Source of the DNA: a virus
DNA length: 25,975 nt
Reading direction: 5' to 3' (one strand)
Virus record (IMG/VR): IMGVR_UViG_3300021141_000051
Span: 1 to 25,975 of that record
In this document: positions 7,251 to 14,009 of the stretch, one piece after another
Position numbering within the stretch: position 1 is the stretch's first letter
Layout of the letters: each line of letters starts with the position of its first letter
The notes under the pieces: model-generated
What the model was told of the DNA's origin: nothing
The model's database searches: none
What the model saw: the letters and a program-made list of their open reading frames with translations, nothing else
Position numbers and translations under genes: made by a program

Positions 7251-7275
7251 CCGAATATTCCCAATTTGCTATAAT
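7247..7275 (+). promoter_or_regulatory. Sigma70 promoter, conserved-spacer class (copy 2)
   Basis: TTGACC (7247-7252), 17-bp spacer GAATATTCCCAATTTGC, TATAAT (7270-7275). The upstream gene's stop codon is embedded in the -35 box. Confidence 0.85.
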
Positions 7276-7306
7276 ATAGCATAGTTTAACAAAAAGGAGT
7301 TCAAAA

Positions 7307-7597
7307 ATGGGTTTAAGATACGATATACTAGGCGAAATGATTACGTTAAACGAGCAAGAAAAACGCCAAGTTGGCATGTATGGTTGCACCGAGTCCGAAA
7401 TGCGTGAAGCAGTGGAATCGTCCAGCACTTTTAAATTCTCTGGCCCTGCAATGGTTGTGGCCAGCATGATGAGTGATGCACAAGAACTGATGGCCTACGA
7501 GCAACCGGACTTTAACACCATTGAAGATCAGCGTCAACTGCTGAATCGTGCTAAATTTGTCTTGTTTGAGTACATCATGGACAAACAAAACGGTTGA
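7307..7597 (+). CDS. Conserved-looking small soluble phage protein, unknown
   Basis: A 96-residue protein, predicted helical, with no motif I recognise. It begins MGLRYDILGEMITLNEQEKR and has a Met/Ser-rich middle (GPAMVVASMMSDAQELM). The start is well defined by AAAAAGGAG about 8 bp upstream. It has its own promoter and its stop TGA lies inside the next promoter's -35 box. Function unknown. Confidence 0.75.
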   Translation: MGLRYDILGEMITLNEQEKRQVGMYGCTESEMREAVESSSTFKFSGPAMVVASMMSDAQELMAYEQPDFNTIEDQRQLLNRAKFVLFEYIMDKQNG

Positions 7598-7622
7598 CCC
7601 GAAATTCCCAAACTGTTATAAT
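7594..7622 (+). promoter_or_regulatory. Sigma70 promoter, conserved-spacer class (copy 3)
   Basis: TTGACC (7594-7599), 17-bp spacer CGAAATTCCCAAACTGT, TATAAT (7617-7622). The previous gene's TGA (7595-7597) is inside the -35 box. Confidence 0.85.
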
Positions 7623-7652
7623 ACTTGTATAGAAACTAAAAAGGATTCCGAA

Positions 7653-8006
7653 ATGACAGCAATAGCAACACAGATCACAGAGCAGTTGGTACAAGACGCA
7701 ACCAACGAAGCAGGTATCCAAGCCCGCTCAGCGGCCAAAGCATTCCACGCCAAGCATGGCGATCGTGATGCTTGTGGCTTTGCTTGGGTCAACGTGTTTG
7801 GCGTACGGTCTAACTCAAAGTTGGGCAAGTGGCTACAGGCCGCGGGCTTCCGTAAGGACTACACTGGCAGTCTTCAACTGTGGAACCCCAGCGGTTTCCC
7901 AACCCAATCAATCAGCATTTTAGAAGCAGGTGCCGAGGCCTACGCTGAGGTACTGAAGACCAAGTTGGGCCTAACACAGGTCTACGCTGGAAGCAGATTA
8001 GATTGA
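7653..8006 (+). CDS. Conserved hypothetical phage protein (CGFAWVNV...LWNPS type)
   Basis: A 117-residue soluble protein. The start at 7653 follows AAAAAGGA (spacing about 7); upstream in-frame starts would run through the promoter. It has a helical N-terminus (1-34), then CGFAWVNVFGVRSNSKLGKW (41-60) and DYTGSLQLWNPSG, a combination I recall from conserved hypothetical proteins of T4-like phages. No catalytic motif is visible. Own promoter upstream, another at its stop. Confidence 0.75.
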   Translation: MTAIATQITEQLVQDATNEAGIQARSAAKAFHAKHGDRDACGFAWVNVFGVRSNSKLGKWLQAAGFRKDYTGSLQLWNPSGFPTQSISILEAGAEAYAEVLKTKLGLTQVYAGSRLD

Positions 8007-8035
8007 TTGACTGATAATTCCCAAACTGCTATAAT
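8007..8035 (+). promoter_or_regulatory. Sigma70 promoter, conserved-spacer class (copy 4)
   Basis: TTGACT (8007-8012), 17-bp spacer GATAATTCCCAAACTGC, TATAAT (8030-8035). It begins on the base after the previous TGA. Confidence 0.85.
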
Positions 8036-8065
8036 ATAAACATAGTAAGAAAAAAAGGAAAAAAG

Positions 8066-8266
8066 ATGTCAAGTTTTGCCGAAGATGTATTTGCAATCAA
8101 TCCCAATATCACAGCAGAGAATGATGTTCTTGACGTGGGATTTGATGTTGTAAAAAAAGCACTGGGATTGAAATCTGCTCGGTACTATTTTTGGTACCAT
8201 GAGGATTTCCCCTCAGATTTGATTAATGAATATTTTTGGTTGCAACAACAGAAAGAGGTAGCATAA
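8066..8266 (+). CDS. Small acidic phage protein, unknown
   Basis: A 66-residue acidic protein, rich in Asp, Glu and aromatics (ARYYFWYHEDFPSDL at 38-52). The ATG is preceded by AAAAAAGGA. It is in an operon with the next gene (one base between stop and ATG) under the promoter at 8007. No family recognised. Confidence 0.7.
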   Translation: MSSFAEDVFAINPNITAENDVLDVGFDVVKKALGLKSARYYFWYHEDFPSDLINEYFWLQQQKEVA

Positions 8267-8267
8267 A

Positions 8268-8744
8268 ATGGGTACACGTTCAAGAATTGGTGTCATGCAT
8301 GGTGACGTTTGCAAATCAGTCTACTGTCACTGGGACGGTTATCTGGAACACAATGGTGTGATATTGCAAGAGCACTATTATGACAGTGCCAAGGCCAACC
8401 ACCTGGTGTCACTGGGCGATGTGTCTTCTTTGAAACGCGATGTTGATTTTCCAGATGGCGAGTTCCATACTTTTGGTTCACCCATGGAAAATGTAACTGT
8501 GTTTTACGGTCGTGACCGTGACGAGACAGGTGCAGAGTTTGCAACAGATCATACCTTTGAAACGTTCTTTGATCGTGCCAACGACTGCGGCGCAGAATGG
8601 TACTACATCATGCGTGACGGTGTCTGGTACGTGGGTAACACACACGAAAATGATGCCAAGTATTACCGCAAGTTGGTATTGTTATTGAAGGCGCTAGTTG
8701 ACGAAATGGAAGTGAGCAAGACCTGGGACACAGTTGACCTGTAA
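8268..8744 (+). CDS. Conserved phage protein of the GTRSRIG / HWDGY type
   Basis: A 158-residue protein. The N-terminus MGTRSRIGV, followed by VYCHWDGYLEHNGVILQEHY (18-37) and a LGDVSSL segment, matches a conserved hypothetical family common in phages, with no known function. The C-terminal third is helical. Translation is probably coupled to the preceding gene. The last codons (Val-Asp-Leu-stop) are themselves the -35 box and spacer of the next promoter, so coding and promoter functions share the same bases. Confidence 0.8.
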   Translation: MGTRSRIGVMHGDVCKSVYCHWDGYLEHNGVILQEHYYDSAKANHLVSLGDVSSLKRDVDFPDGEFHTFGSPMENVTVFYGRDRDETGAEFATDHTFETFFDRANDCGAEWYYIMRDGVWYVGNTHENDAKYYRKLVLLLKALVDEMEVSKTWDTVDL

Positions 8745-8762
8745 TTCCCAAACTGCTATAAT
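8734..8762 (+). promoter_or_regulatory. Sigma70 promoter, conserved-spacer class (copy 5)
   Basis: TTGACC (8734-8739), 17-bp spacer TGTAATTCCCAAACTGC, TATAAT (8757-8762). The -35 box and the first part of the spacer are inside the end of the upstream gene. Confidence 0.85.
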
Positions 8763-8789
8763 ACACACATACACAACAACGGAGCGGGA

Positions 8790-9122
8790 ATGAAACTACA
8801 TATTCACACATATTTTTTTGTCACTCATCTTGACGGACACCTTGCTTTTGGTAAACGTAATAACAACTACTTTTATATTCCCGATGAGAAAACATATAAA
8901 AAACATTTTCGGAAAGATTGGAAATTAATGGAATTTGTTATGACCGAGTTGGGTCCCCGAATACGATTGAATAATAAAAAAATACAAGAGAATCCCAACC
9001 GGTATGGAGAAATAATCTCGTGGCATGAATTAGTTGACAACGACTTTCTTACAGATTATGAGCAGATACAATTACGACGACACGGCGAAATTTGTGATCC
9101 TACTCCGTGTATGTTTAATTGA
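8790..9122 (+). CDS. Hypothetical phage protein, 110 residues
   Basis: A basic, aromatic-rich soluble protein beginning MKLHIHTYFFVTHLDGHL, with a Lys/His/Tyr-rich region at 30-45. The start is fixed by GGAG (8781-8784) five bases upstream. No family recognised. Own promoter; its TGA forms part of the next -35 box. Confidence 0.7.
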   Translation: MKLHIHTYFFVTHLDGHLAFGKRNNNYFYIPDEKTYKKHFRKDWKLMEFVMTELGPRIRLNNKKIQENPNRYGEIISWHELVDNDFLTDYEQIQLRRHGEICDPTPCMFN

Positions 9123-9147
9123 CACAAATTGATTTTGGTAGTATAAT
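9119..9147 (+). promoter_or_regulatory. Consensus sigma70 promoter before 9179 gene
   Basis: TTGACA (9119-9124), 17-bp spacer CAAATTGATTTTGGTAG, TATAAT (9142-9147). It lacks the ATTCCCAA core of the other class but keeps the 17-bp spacing and the embedded stop codon. Confidence 0.85.
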
Positions 9148-9178
9148 ATAGATACAGTAAACAAAACAGGAGCCTGTA

Positions 9179-9451
9179 ATGAACGTCAAAGAAATTAACT
9201 CTGCAATTATGTTTGGTAACTTAACCAATGATCAGTTGTCTAGTGTGATCGATGCAGTGAAGTTTGCTCGTATGCAATTGACCAAACAAAAGACCCGTGC
9301 GTTCGGCATTGGTGACCGGGTAAAGTTTACCAGCAACCGCAATGGCTTGACCTACGTTGGCGATGTTCAAAAAGTCAAAATCAAATTTGTGCTGGTCAAG
9401 ACTCCAGGCGGCCTATTCAATGTACCTGCCAACATGTTGGAAGTGGCATGA
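9179..9451 (+). CDS. Small phage protein with KOW/SH3-like C-terminal barrel
   Basis: A 90-residue protein. Residues 1-37 are helical; 43-90 alternate strands around GDRVKF, then GDVQKVKIKFVLVKTPGG and VPANMLEV, the layout of a small SH3/KOW-like barrel seen in conserved T4-like phage proteins. A nucleic-acid or ribosome role is possible but unproven. AGGAG is at 9168-9172. ATGA overlap with the next gene. Confidence 0.7.
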   Translation: MNVKEINSAIMFGNLTNDQLSSVIDAVKFARMQLTKQKTRAFGIGDRVKFTSNRNGLTYVGDVQKVKIKFVLVKTPGGLFNVPANMLEVA

Positions 9452-9627
9452 ACAACAACTCCTTTAACTACAAAATGCAGATGCATTTGACCGAACAAGA
9501 GCTGGCCCAGTTCCGTGCCGCTTTTGCCGAGTTACAAAATGAAGTAACAGAAATATTCTTAGAAACAGAACAGCACAATGGCTTCCAAGCTGCCAATGAA
9601 GTGATCAATCGTGTTCGGAACAGGTAA
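9448..9627 (+). CDS. 59-residue helical phage protein
   Basis: Starts at an ATG overlapping the previous stop (ATGA, 9448-9451) and ends at 9627. The product is helical and acidic (LTEQELAQFRAAFAELQNEV, 14-33). No family recognised. It fills a 220-bp stretch that would otherwise be empty, with coupling as support. Confidence 0.6.
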   Translation: MNNNSFNYKMQMHLTEQELAQFRAAFAELQNEVTEIFLETEQHNGFQAANEVINRVRNR

Positions 9628-9669
9628 GTGCCTGCACCTAGTTTCCGTCAACAAACCAGGAGAAAGATA

Positions 9670-10092
9670 ATGGGACTTGACATGTATGCATACGTGGCCG
9701 CAAAGGAAGGCCAACAACGTGAGTTTTATGAGAGTGCCGAATTTGACGATGATGCCAAAGATTTTGTTAACAAGACAGTAGAACAGCCGCGTGAGATTGC
9801 CTACTGGCGCAAGCATCCTAATCTGCATGGCTGGATGGAACAGCTTTGGAAAAGTCGCAACGGCGGCAAAGGTGACAGCGCCAACTTCAATGGCATTGAG
9901 TTAGAAATTACATGGGAGGATCTTGAAATCCTTGAACTGGATATTATGAGTGGTACACTGCCCAGTACGTCAGGTTTCTTTTTTGGTAATGAAGCAGATG
10001 CGCACTATAAAGAACAAGATCTCAAGTTTGTTCGCGACGCTCGTGCAGAATTGTTTTGTGGATTAAAAGTGTTCTATAACAGTTCGTGGTAA
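9670..10092 (+). CDS. Conserved phage protein of the MGLDMYA...GFFFG type
   Basis: A 140-residue protein. The ATG at 9670 follows CAGGAGAAAGATA. MGLDMYAY, AYWRKHPNLHGWMEQLW (44-60), the acidic DLEILELDIM segment and GFFFG are signatures of a conserved hypothetical family widely seen in phages and some prophages. Function not known; conserved His, Trp and Gly residues suggest a folded enzyme or binding protein. It precedes the ligase by 12 bp and is likely co-transcribed. Confidence 0.8.
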   Translation: MGLDMYAYVAAKEGQQREFYESAEFDDDAKDFVNKTVEQPREIAYWRKHPNLHGWMEQLWKSRNGGKGDSANFNGIELEITWEDLEILELDIMSGTLPSTSGFFFGNEADAHYKEQDLKFVRDARAELFCGLKVFYNSSW

Positions 10093-10104
10093 CGGAGTAA
10101 ATAT

Positions 10105-11478
10105 ATGAATGAAACAAACTTCTCAGACCCAAGGTTTGCGGGCACAATGGTAGCAGGTTGGATTCTTGACCTGGAAAGCTCGGACAGTCGAATACATAAA
10201 GAAAAAACTATTGAAAAGGCATTGGTAGCTTCCCAGTTGGGCAGTTCTGATGCGCAGGCCTTCTTGTTCAATTGTTATCAAGCCTACAATCCTTTTTATG
10301 TGTTTGGCATCCGGCAAGTGCCCGAGACTGAGGGCTTAACCAGTCAATCAAATCCGTGGCCTAAGTTTTGGGCGTTGTTGGAAAGTCTGCGTACCCGTAG
10401 CGTCACAGGTAATCGAGCACGTGAGGCCATTGATGAATGTAGCCAACAGTTTGATTCAGATGAATGGAACAACGTGGCCCGGCGTGTGTTGATCAAAGAC
10501 CTGCGTTGTGGTATATCAGAAAAAACACTAAACAAGGTGTTGGGCCGAACTGAATGGAAGATTCCTGTATTCAGTTGCCAACTGGCACAGGATTCTACAG
10601 ACCACCCCAAGAAGTTGAAAGGTATCAAACGACTGGAAGTCAAACTGGATGGTGTACGTGTGTTGGCAGTTGTAAATGGATCTGCTTGTACATTGTACAG
10701 CCGCAATGGCAAAGAGTTTGAGAACTTTCCACAGATTGCAGACTTTATTGAAGAACATCGCAAAGCATTTCAGCGTGATTCTGCTTTTGGTGGACAGTTT
10801 GTGTTGGATGGCGAGATTGTGGGTAAGAACTTTCAGGACTTGATGAAGCAGGCACAGCGTAAGAGCAATGCTCGAACAGAAAACATGGTGTACCATGTGT
10901 TTGATATCATGCCGCTGAGTGAGTTCCGCGAAGGCTTCTGTAATCTACAGCAACACAAACGCATTGACTTGTTGAAACGTACACAAGCACACCTGCCAGA
11001 AAATGGTTGTGTGCGTGTGATGCCAGGTATGGATGTGGACTTGGACACAGCCGAAGGTCATGACGTCATGCGTAGGTTTGCCGAAGCGTCAGTAGAAGAA
11101 GGCTATGAAGGCATTATGATCAAGAGCATGGATGCGCCATATGAGTGCAAACGTTCGGACTCGTGGATGAAATGGAAACCCACAATCACAGTTGATCTCA
11201 ATATTGTGGGTTTTGAAGAAGGAACTGGTCGCAATCTAGGCCGGTTGGGTGCTATAATATGTGAAGGAGTCGATAATGACAGAAATATTCGTGTTAATGT
11301 TGGTAGCGGTTTGTCTGATAGCAATCGCGATGAGTATTGGACCGCTCGCAATGAGCTTCTTGATCGGGTGGTTGAGGTTGAAGCGGACGCAGTTACTCAA
11401 AACCAAGACGGATCATACAGTTTGAGATTCCCTCGCTTTGTGCGATTCCGTGGATTTGAACCAGGAGAGAAATTGTGA
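10105..11478 (+). CDS. ATP-dependent DNA ligase, T4 gp30-like
   Basis: Seals nicks in phage DNA using ATP. At 457 residues it is close to T4 gp30. The motifs in order are: adenylated lysine K180 in KLDGVR (motif I); YSRNGKEF (motif Ia, 198-205); LDGEIVG (motif III, 234-240); YHVFDIM (IIIa, 263-269); EGYEGIMIK (IV, 332-340); WMKWKP (V, 354-359). An OB-fold C-terminal domain follows. The N-terminal 150 residues are the helical DNA-binding region of viral ligases, with GISEKTLNKVLG near 136-147. A GGAG site precedes the ATG. A second, overlapping reading frame lies in the OB-fold codons (see 11276). Confidence 0.95.
   Translation: MNETNFSDPRFAGTMVAGWILDLESSDSRIHKEKTIEKALVASQLGSSDAQAFLFNCYQAYNPFYVFGIRQVPETEGLTSQSNPWPKFWALLESLRTRSVTGNRAREAIDECSQQFDSDEWNNVARRVLIKDLRCGISEKTLNKVLGRTEWKIPVFSCQLAQDSTDHPKKLKGIKRLEVKLDGVRVLAVVNGSACTLYSRNGKEFENFPQIADFIEEHRKAFQRDSAFGGQFVLDGEIVGKNFQDLMKQAQRKSNARTENMVYHVFDIMPLSEFREGFCNLQQHKRIDLLKRTQAHLPENGCVRVMPGMDVDLDTAEGHDVMRRFAEASVEEGYEGIMIKSMDAPYECKRSDSWMKWKPTITVDLNIVGFEEGTGRNLGRLGAIICEGVDNDRNIRVNVGSGLSDSNRDEYWTARNELLDRVVEVEADAVTQNQDGSYSLRFPRFVRFRGFEPGEKL
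11250..11258 (+). promoter_or_regulatory. Extended -10 promoter element inside ligase gene
   Basis: TGCTATAAT (11250-11258) is an exact extended -10 motif. The hexamer 17 bp upstream (CGCAAT) is not a -35 match. It lies 18 bp before a start codon with an ideal Shine-Dalgarno sequence, so it may drive the internal ORF. Confidence 0.45.
11276..11425 (+). CDS. Possible overprinted 49-residue membrane protein inside DNA ligase
   Basis: This ORF is in a different frame from the ligase. It has an extended -10 (11250-11258), AAGGAG (11264-11269) six bases before ATG 11276, and a stop at 11423-11425. The product starts MTEIFVLMLVAVCLIAIAMS and continues hydrophobic to about residue 32, followed by a Lys/Arg-rich tail (WLRLKRTQLLKTK), a classic single-pass topology with the basic end inside. 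The combination of promoter, binding site, spacing and helix is unlikely for a random frame, but no homolog or expression is known to me. Function unknown; a small regulator or lysis-type peptide would be speculation. Confidence 0.45.
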   Translation: MTEIFVLMLVAVCLIAIAMSIGPLAMSFLIGWLRLKRTQLLKTKTDHTV

Positions 11479-11494
11479 TGATACACCTAACGTA

Positions 11495-11523
11495 TTGACA
11501 CATTAAACAGATTGTTATATACT
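11495..11523 (+). promoter_or_regulatory. Sigma70 promoter after ligase
   Basis: TTGACA (11495-11500), 17-bp spacer, TATACT (11518-11523). It precedes the ATG at 11546 by 22 bases, with AAGGA between. It probably drives the run of coupled genes up to 13990. Confidence 0.75.
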
Positions 11524-11545
11524 ACATGTTATTAAGGAAAACATC

Positions 11546-11758
11546 ATGGCAAAAACTAAAACAGTAAACAAAATCAGTGACAAGTTGGTCAAGGTCAGCG
11601 AATCGTTTCAAGTATACATGTATGACAATGCATACATGATTGAAGTGGGCGGGCGTGACAGTGAGGGCGACTACAAAACAGTCAAGCTCATGGTTCCTGC
11701 ATTGGATCAATTGCAGGCCCTGATCAAAGAAACTACAGAGATGGATCGGGATGACTAA
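11546..11758 (+). CDS. Small conserved phage protein, 70 residues
   Basis: A short protein: a basic N-terminus, then a strand-rich core (VSESFQVYMYDNAYMIEVGG, 17-36) and a C-terminal helix. Similar short proteins occur in T4-like phages; function unknown. It has a good AAGGA site and its own promoter, and is separated from the next ATG by two bases, so it starts an operon. Confidence 0.7.
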   Translation: MAKTKTVNKISDKLVKVSESFQVYMYDNAYMIEVGGRDSEGDYKTVKLMVPALDQLQALIKETTEMDRDD

Positions 11759-11760
11759 TC

Positions 11761-12174
11761 ATGGCAACCTGGACACTCAAAACCCTACACAAAAAAAGTG
11801 CTGTTGAAAAGCAGTTCTGGTGCAAAGACGGCAAAACAATCATTCGCGAAGAAGGTTGGCGCTGGGGCGAATTCTATTGCGAAAGTGACGACCAACCTGT
11901 AATTGAACCAGAAGATGGTGAATACAATCTAAGCGAAAGCGACTACGATTGGGAACTGTCAAGCCTTGACGATGGATGCTGGGCTGATTGGACATTTCCT
12001 GAGGGCATGACAGAACAAGAACAAGCAGAGATTGAAGCAGCCTGGAACGAAGATTACTTTGACGGTATGGAAGAACTAGGTTGGCGCAATGATGACACAG
12101 ATTATATCTTGCAAGGTCCGCTGGAACTAACTGACGAAGAAGGCAATGTAGTATATTCTGGAGAAGAAGAATGA
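11761..12174 (+). CDS. Strongly acidic conserved phage protein
   Basis: A 137-residue protein rich in Asp/Glu and Trp. The block DDGCWADWTFPEGM (71-84) followed by a Glu-rich helix and MEELGWRNDDTDYILQGPLE (102-121) recalls a conserved T4-like phage family without known function. High negative charge would suit a DNA mimic or protein-binding inhibitor, but that is only a possibility. Ends with an ATGA overlap with the next gene. Confidence 0.7.
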   Translation: MATWTLKTLHKKSAVEKQFWCKDGKTIIREEGWRWGEFYCESDDQPVIEPEDGEYNLSESDYDWELSSLDDGCWADWTFPEGMTEQEQAEIEAAWNEDYFDGMEELGWRNDDTDYILQGPLELTDEEGNVVYSGEEE

Positions 12175-12401
12175 AAACTTTTGACACATTTGAGCAAGTA
12201 GAATCTATGGGTGCGTGTGTCAAGCGGCCTATTGTGGTGCATGCCAAACAAATCAACGAAGAATTTCGAGTGAACACGTTAGAAGGCAACTACAAACAGG
12301 GCAAGCCTGGTGATTACCTAATGCGTGGAATCGATGGTGAGTTATATATTTGTGATGGTCCTATATTTGAACGATCATACGACTTTGTAAAGGAAGAATA
12401 A
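12171..12401 (+). CDS. Small conserved phage protein with PGDYLM motif
   Basis: A 76-residue protein. RPIVVHAKQINEEFRVNTLEG (19-39) followed by GKPGDYLMRGIDGELYICDG and IFERSY matches a small conserved family of phage proteins with that ending (GDYL..G..GE.Y....IFE..Y). Function unknown. Coupled to the gene before (ATGA) and after (TAATG). Confidence 0.75.
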   Translation: MKTFDTFEQVESMGACVKRPIVVHAKQINEEFRVNTLEGNYKQGKPGDYLMRGIDGELYICDGPIFERSYDFVKEE

Positions 12402-12577
12402 TGTTAGATAAATTTTTTATATGGGTTGGCCGCAATAGAAGAGAAATCAGTCTTACAATTGGCGGAGTAAATGTACTATCTGGAATAAGTTCATTGGTCA
12501 CAGGTAACTATGCACTTGCTATAGTGGGATTTACAATCGGCGGAGCTCTTATTTTTGATGCCTACAAGGGAGTTTAA
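12401..12577 (+). CDS. 58-residue two-helix membrane protein
   Basis: The ATG overlaps the previous stop (TAATG). A basic N-terminus, IWVGRNRRE, is followed by two hydrophobic segments (about 17-33 and 37-53) with a tight turn, then a short polar tail. The WVGRNRR...GG.NVLSG pattern resembles small conserved membrane proteins in T4-like phages. The size and topology fit a holin, but no lysis enzyme adjoins it. GGAG lies just before the next ATG (12578), supporting one operon. Confidence 0.6.
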   Translation: MLDKFFIWVGRNRREISLTIGGVNVLSGISSLVTGNYALAIVGFTIGGALIFDAYKGV

Positions 12578-13129
12578 ATGATCACAATGCAACAATATAT
12601 GGAAGCTATTAATTACCGTGTTACCGAAGGCGGCGATTACGGATGGAATTGTTACGGTTCTAATTCGCATCAACTGAGTGCGTGGAACGGTGTTCACGGT
12701 TCGGGCGGCTGGAGTGCCAATATTGTGTTTAGTACCAAAAGTCAAAAGGTATATGAAGTAACAGTGTGTGACTATACACACGAACGTGCATATCGCTTGA
12801 TCAACCTCAAGTACCAAGACAAGAATGCGGCCGAGGCGATTCGACGCGGCGAGTCGGCCAATCAAGCCTGGGACGATGTTGATTACATTGATTTGGACGT
12901 CGAACAAGACTTTTTAGAAAAGCTAGAAGCCATTGTGGCCGGCGAGGTCTACGACACTCGTGTACAAATGCAAGTGGACTTTAGCGACGAAGAACTGTTG
13001 ACATACATGAAAATGGCTCATGACCAGGACATGACATTTAATGAATTTGTTGAACAAGCACTGAGAGCCGCAATCGAGCAACACAAGTTAGATAAGTTTG
13101 CAGATGACTACGCACAAGATTTAGGATAA
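12578..13129 (+). CDS. Conserved phage protein with C-terminal ribbon-helix-helix-like segment
   Basis: A 183-residue protein. The N-terminal part, with EGGDYGWNCYG and WNGVHGSGGWSANIVF, resembles a conserved phage family of unknown role. Residues 128-168 (a strand VQMQVDFS, then two helices ending NEFVEQALRAAIE) look like a ribbon-helix-helix DNA-binding unit, suggesting a transcription regulator. That domain call is by pattern only. One base separates it from the next gene. Confidence 0.65.
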   Translation: MITMQQYMEAINYRVTEGGDYGWNCYGSNSHQLSAWNGVHGSGGWSANIVFSTKSQKVYEVTVCDYTHERAYRLINLKYQDKNAAEAIRRGESANQAWDDVDYIDLDVEQDFLEKLEAIVAGEVYDTRVQMQVDFSDEELLTYMKMAHDQDMTFNEFVEQALRAAIEQHKLDKFADDYAQDLG

Positions 13130-13130
13130 T

Positions 13131-13595
13131 ATGGCCGTAATAAAAAGTGTACGAACAGATTATTATTTAAATTTTATCAAGGACGACCCTGTTCGTCCAC
13201 ATCTGCCGACCTTTTGGCGTGTGGATCCCAATAGAGAAGTATTTGTATTAGAAGATGACAGCACAAATGAAGTACTGGCCGTAATCTGTGCGGCATTTTG
13301 TAATCAAGTGCCAACTGACGAAGGTGAACTGGAAAAGTTTTCTACTCCTGCCACACCCAACGAACCCATTGGCGACATTGCAGTATTTTATACAGTATGG
13401 AGTTACCGGCCTGGTGCTGGTCGTGAACTTGTGTTGGGTGCTGCCAAACTGATCAAAGATACAATGCCAGTTAAACGATTTATAACATTGAGCCCGCAAA
13501 CAGAAATGGCTCGACGTTTTCATTTGCGTAATGGTGCAGTGGTATTACAAGTTAACACAACATCGGTCAATTACGAATATCTATTCGATGAATGA
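13131..13595 (+). CDS. GNAT-like acetyltransferase
   Basis: A 154-residue protein. The GNAT layout is visible: a central strand (IAVFYTVWSY, 83-92), the acetyl-CoA loop analogue RPGAGRELVLGAAKLIKD (93-110), then strand VKRFITLSP and helix EMARRFHLRNGAVVLQ. The acetyl-CoA loop is only a partial match to R/Q-x-x-G-x-G/A. Phages often carry such proteins; the substrate is unknown. ATGA overlap with the next gene. Confidence 0.65.
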   Translation: MAVIKSVRTDYYLNFIKDDPVRPHLPTFWRVDPNREVFVLEDDSTNEVLAVICAAFCNQVPTDEGELEKFSTPATPNEPIGDIAVFYTVWSYRPGAGRELVLGAAKLIKDTMPVKRFITLSPQTEMARRFHLRNGAVVLQVNTTSVNYEYLFDE

Positions 13596-13990
13596 TACAA
13601 GAAACCGAACAAGAACGACTCATACGCTATCTCAAAGGCGTTCGGTATGTGGTCATTAACTCATGCCACGGTGGGTATGGACTAAGTCAAGAAGCCGAGT
13701 TGTTGTATCTAAAACGATCACTGACTGACTATACAACACAAGATCGTGAAAGTCGATTTGACACTGAACGATATGGTCCGCTAATTCTGGTCAATGGAAA
13801 AATCTGGTACAGCAGTGATATTCCACGTGATGATCCGGTGCTGGTGTCTGTGGTGCGTGAATTGGGAGCCCGAGCCAATGGTAATTTTGCTGAATTAAAA
13901 ATTGTAGAGATTCCTGCCTCTGTAGACTGGCAAATAGACGAATACGACGGCCGTGAGTGGATTGCCGAAGTACACCGGACATGGAACTAA
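13592..13990 (+). CDS. Conserved phage protein (NSCHGGYGLS...DIPRDDP type)
   Basis: A 132-residue soluble protein. VVINSCHGGYGLSQEAELLY (20-39), SSDIPRDDPVLVSVVRELG (73-91) and ELKIVEIPASVDW (100-112) match a family I recognise from many phages, where it is annotated only as hypothetical. The conserved Cys-His in CHGG could be catalytic, but no enzyme function is established. Coupled to the gene before it. Confidence 0.75.
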   Translation: MIQETEQERLIRYLKGVRYVVINSCHGGYGLSQEAELLYLKRSLTDYTTQDRESRFDTERYGPLILVNGKIWYSSDIPRDDPVLVSVVRELGARANGNFAELKIVEIPASVDWQIDEYDGREWIAEVHRTWN

Positions 13991-13994
13991 CATA

Positions 13995-14002
13995 GATAAA
14001 TA
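13995..14002 (+). promoter_or_regulatory. Late-type promoter octamer GATAAATA
   Basis: One base off TATAAATA, directly before the ATG at 14010, which has no ribosome binding site. If used, the mRNA would be nearly leaderless. Confidence 0.4.
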
Positions 14003-14009
14003 TTACATT

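Noticed and set aside
13953-14009. GTG start extending the membrane/coiled-coil protein upstream
   Set aside because: Inside the preceding gene and without a binding site; the added residues are polar and would precede the first membrane helix without clear purpose. Not fully excluded, since the ATG at 14010 also lacks a binding site.
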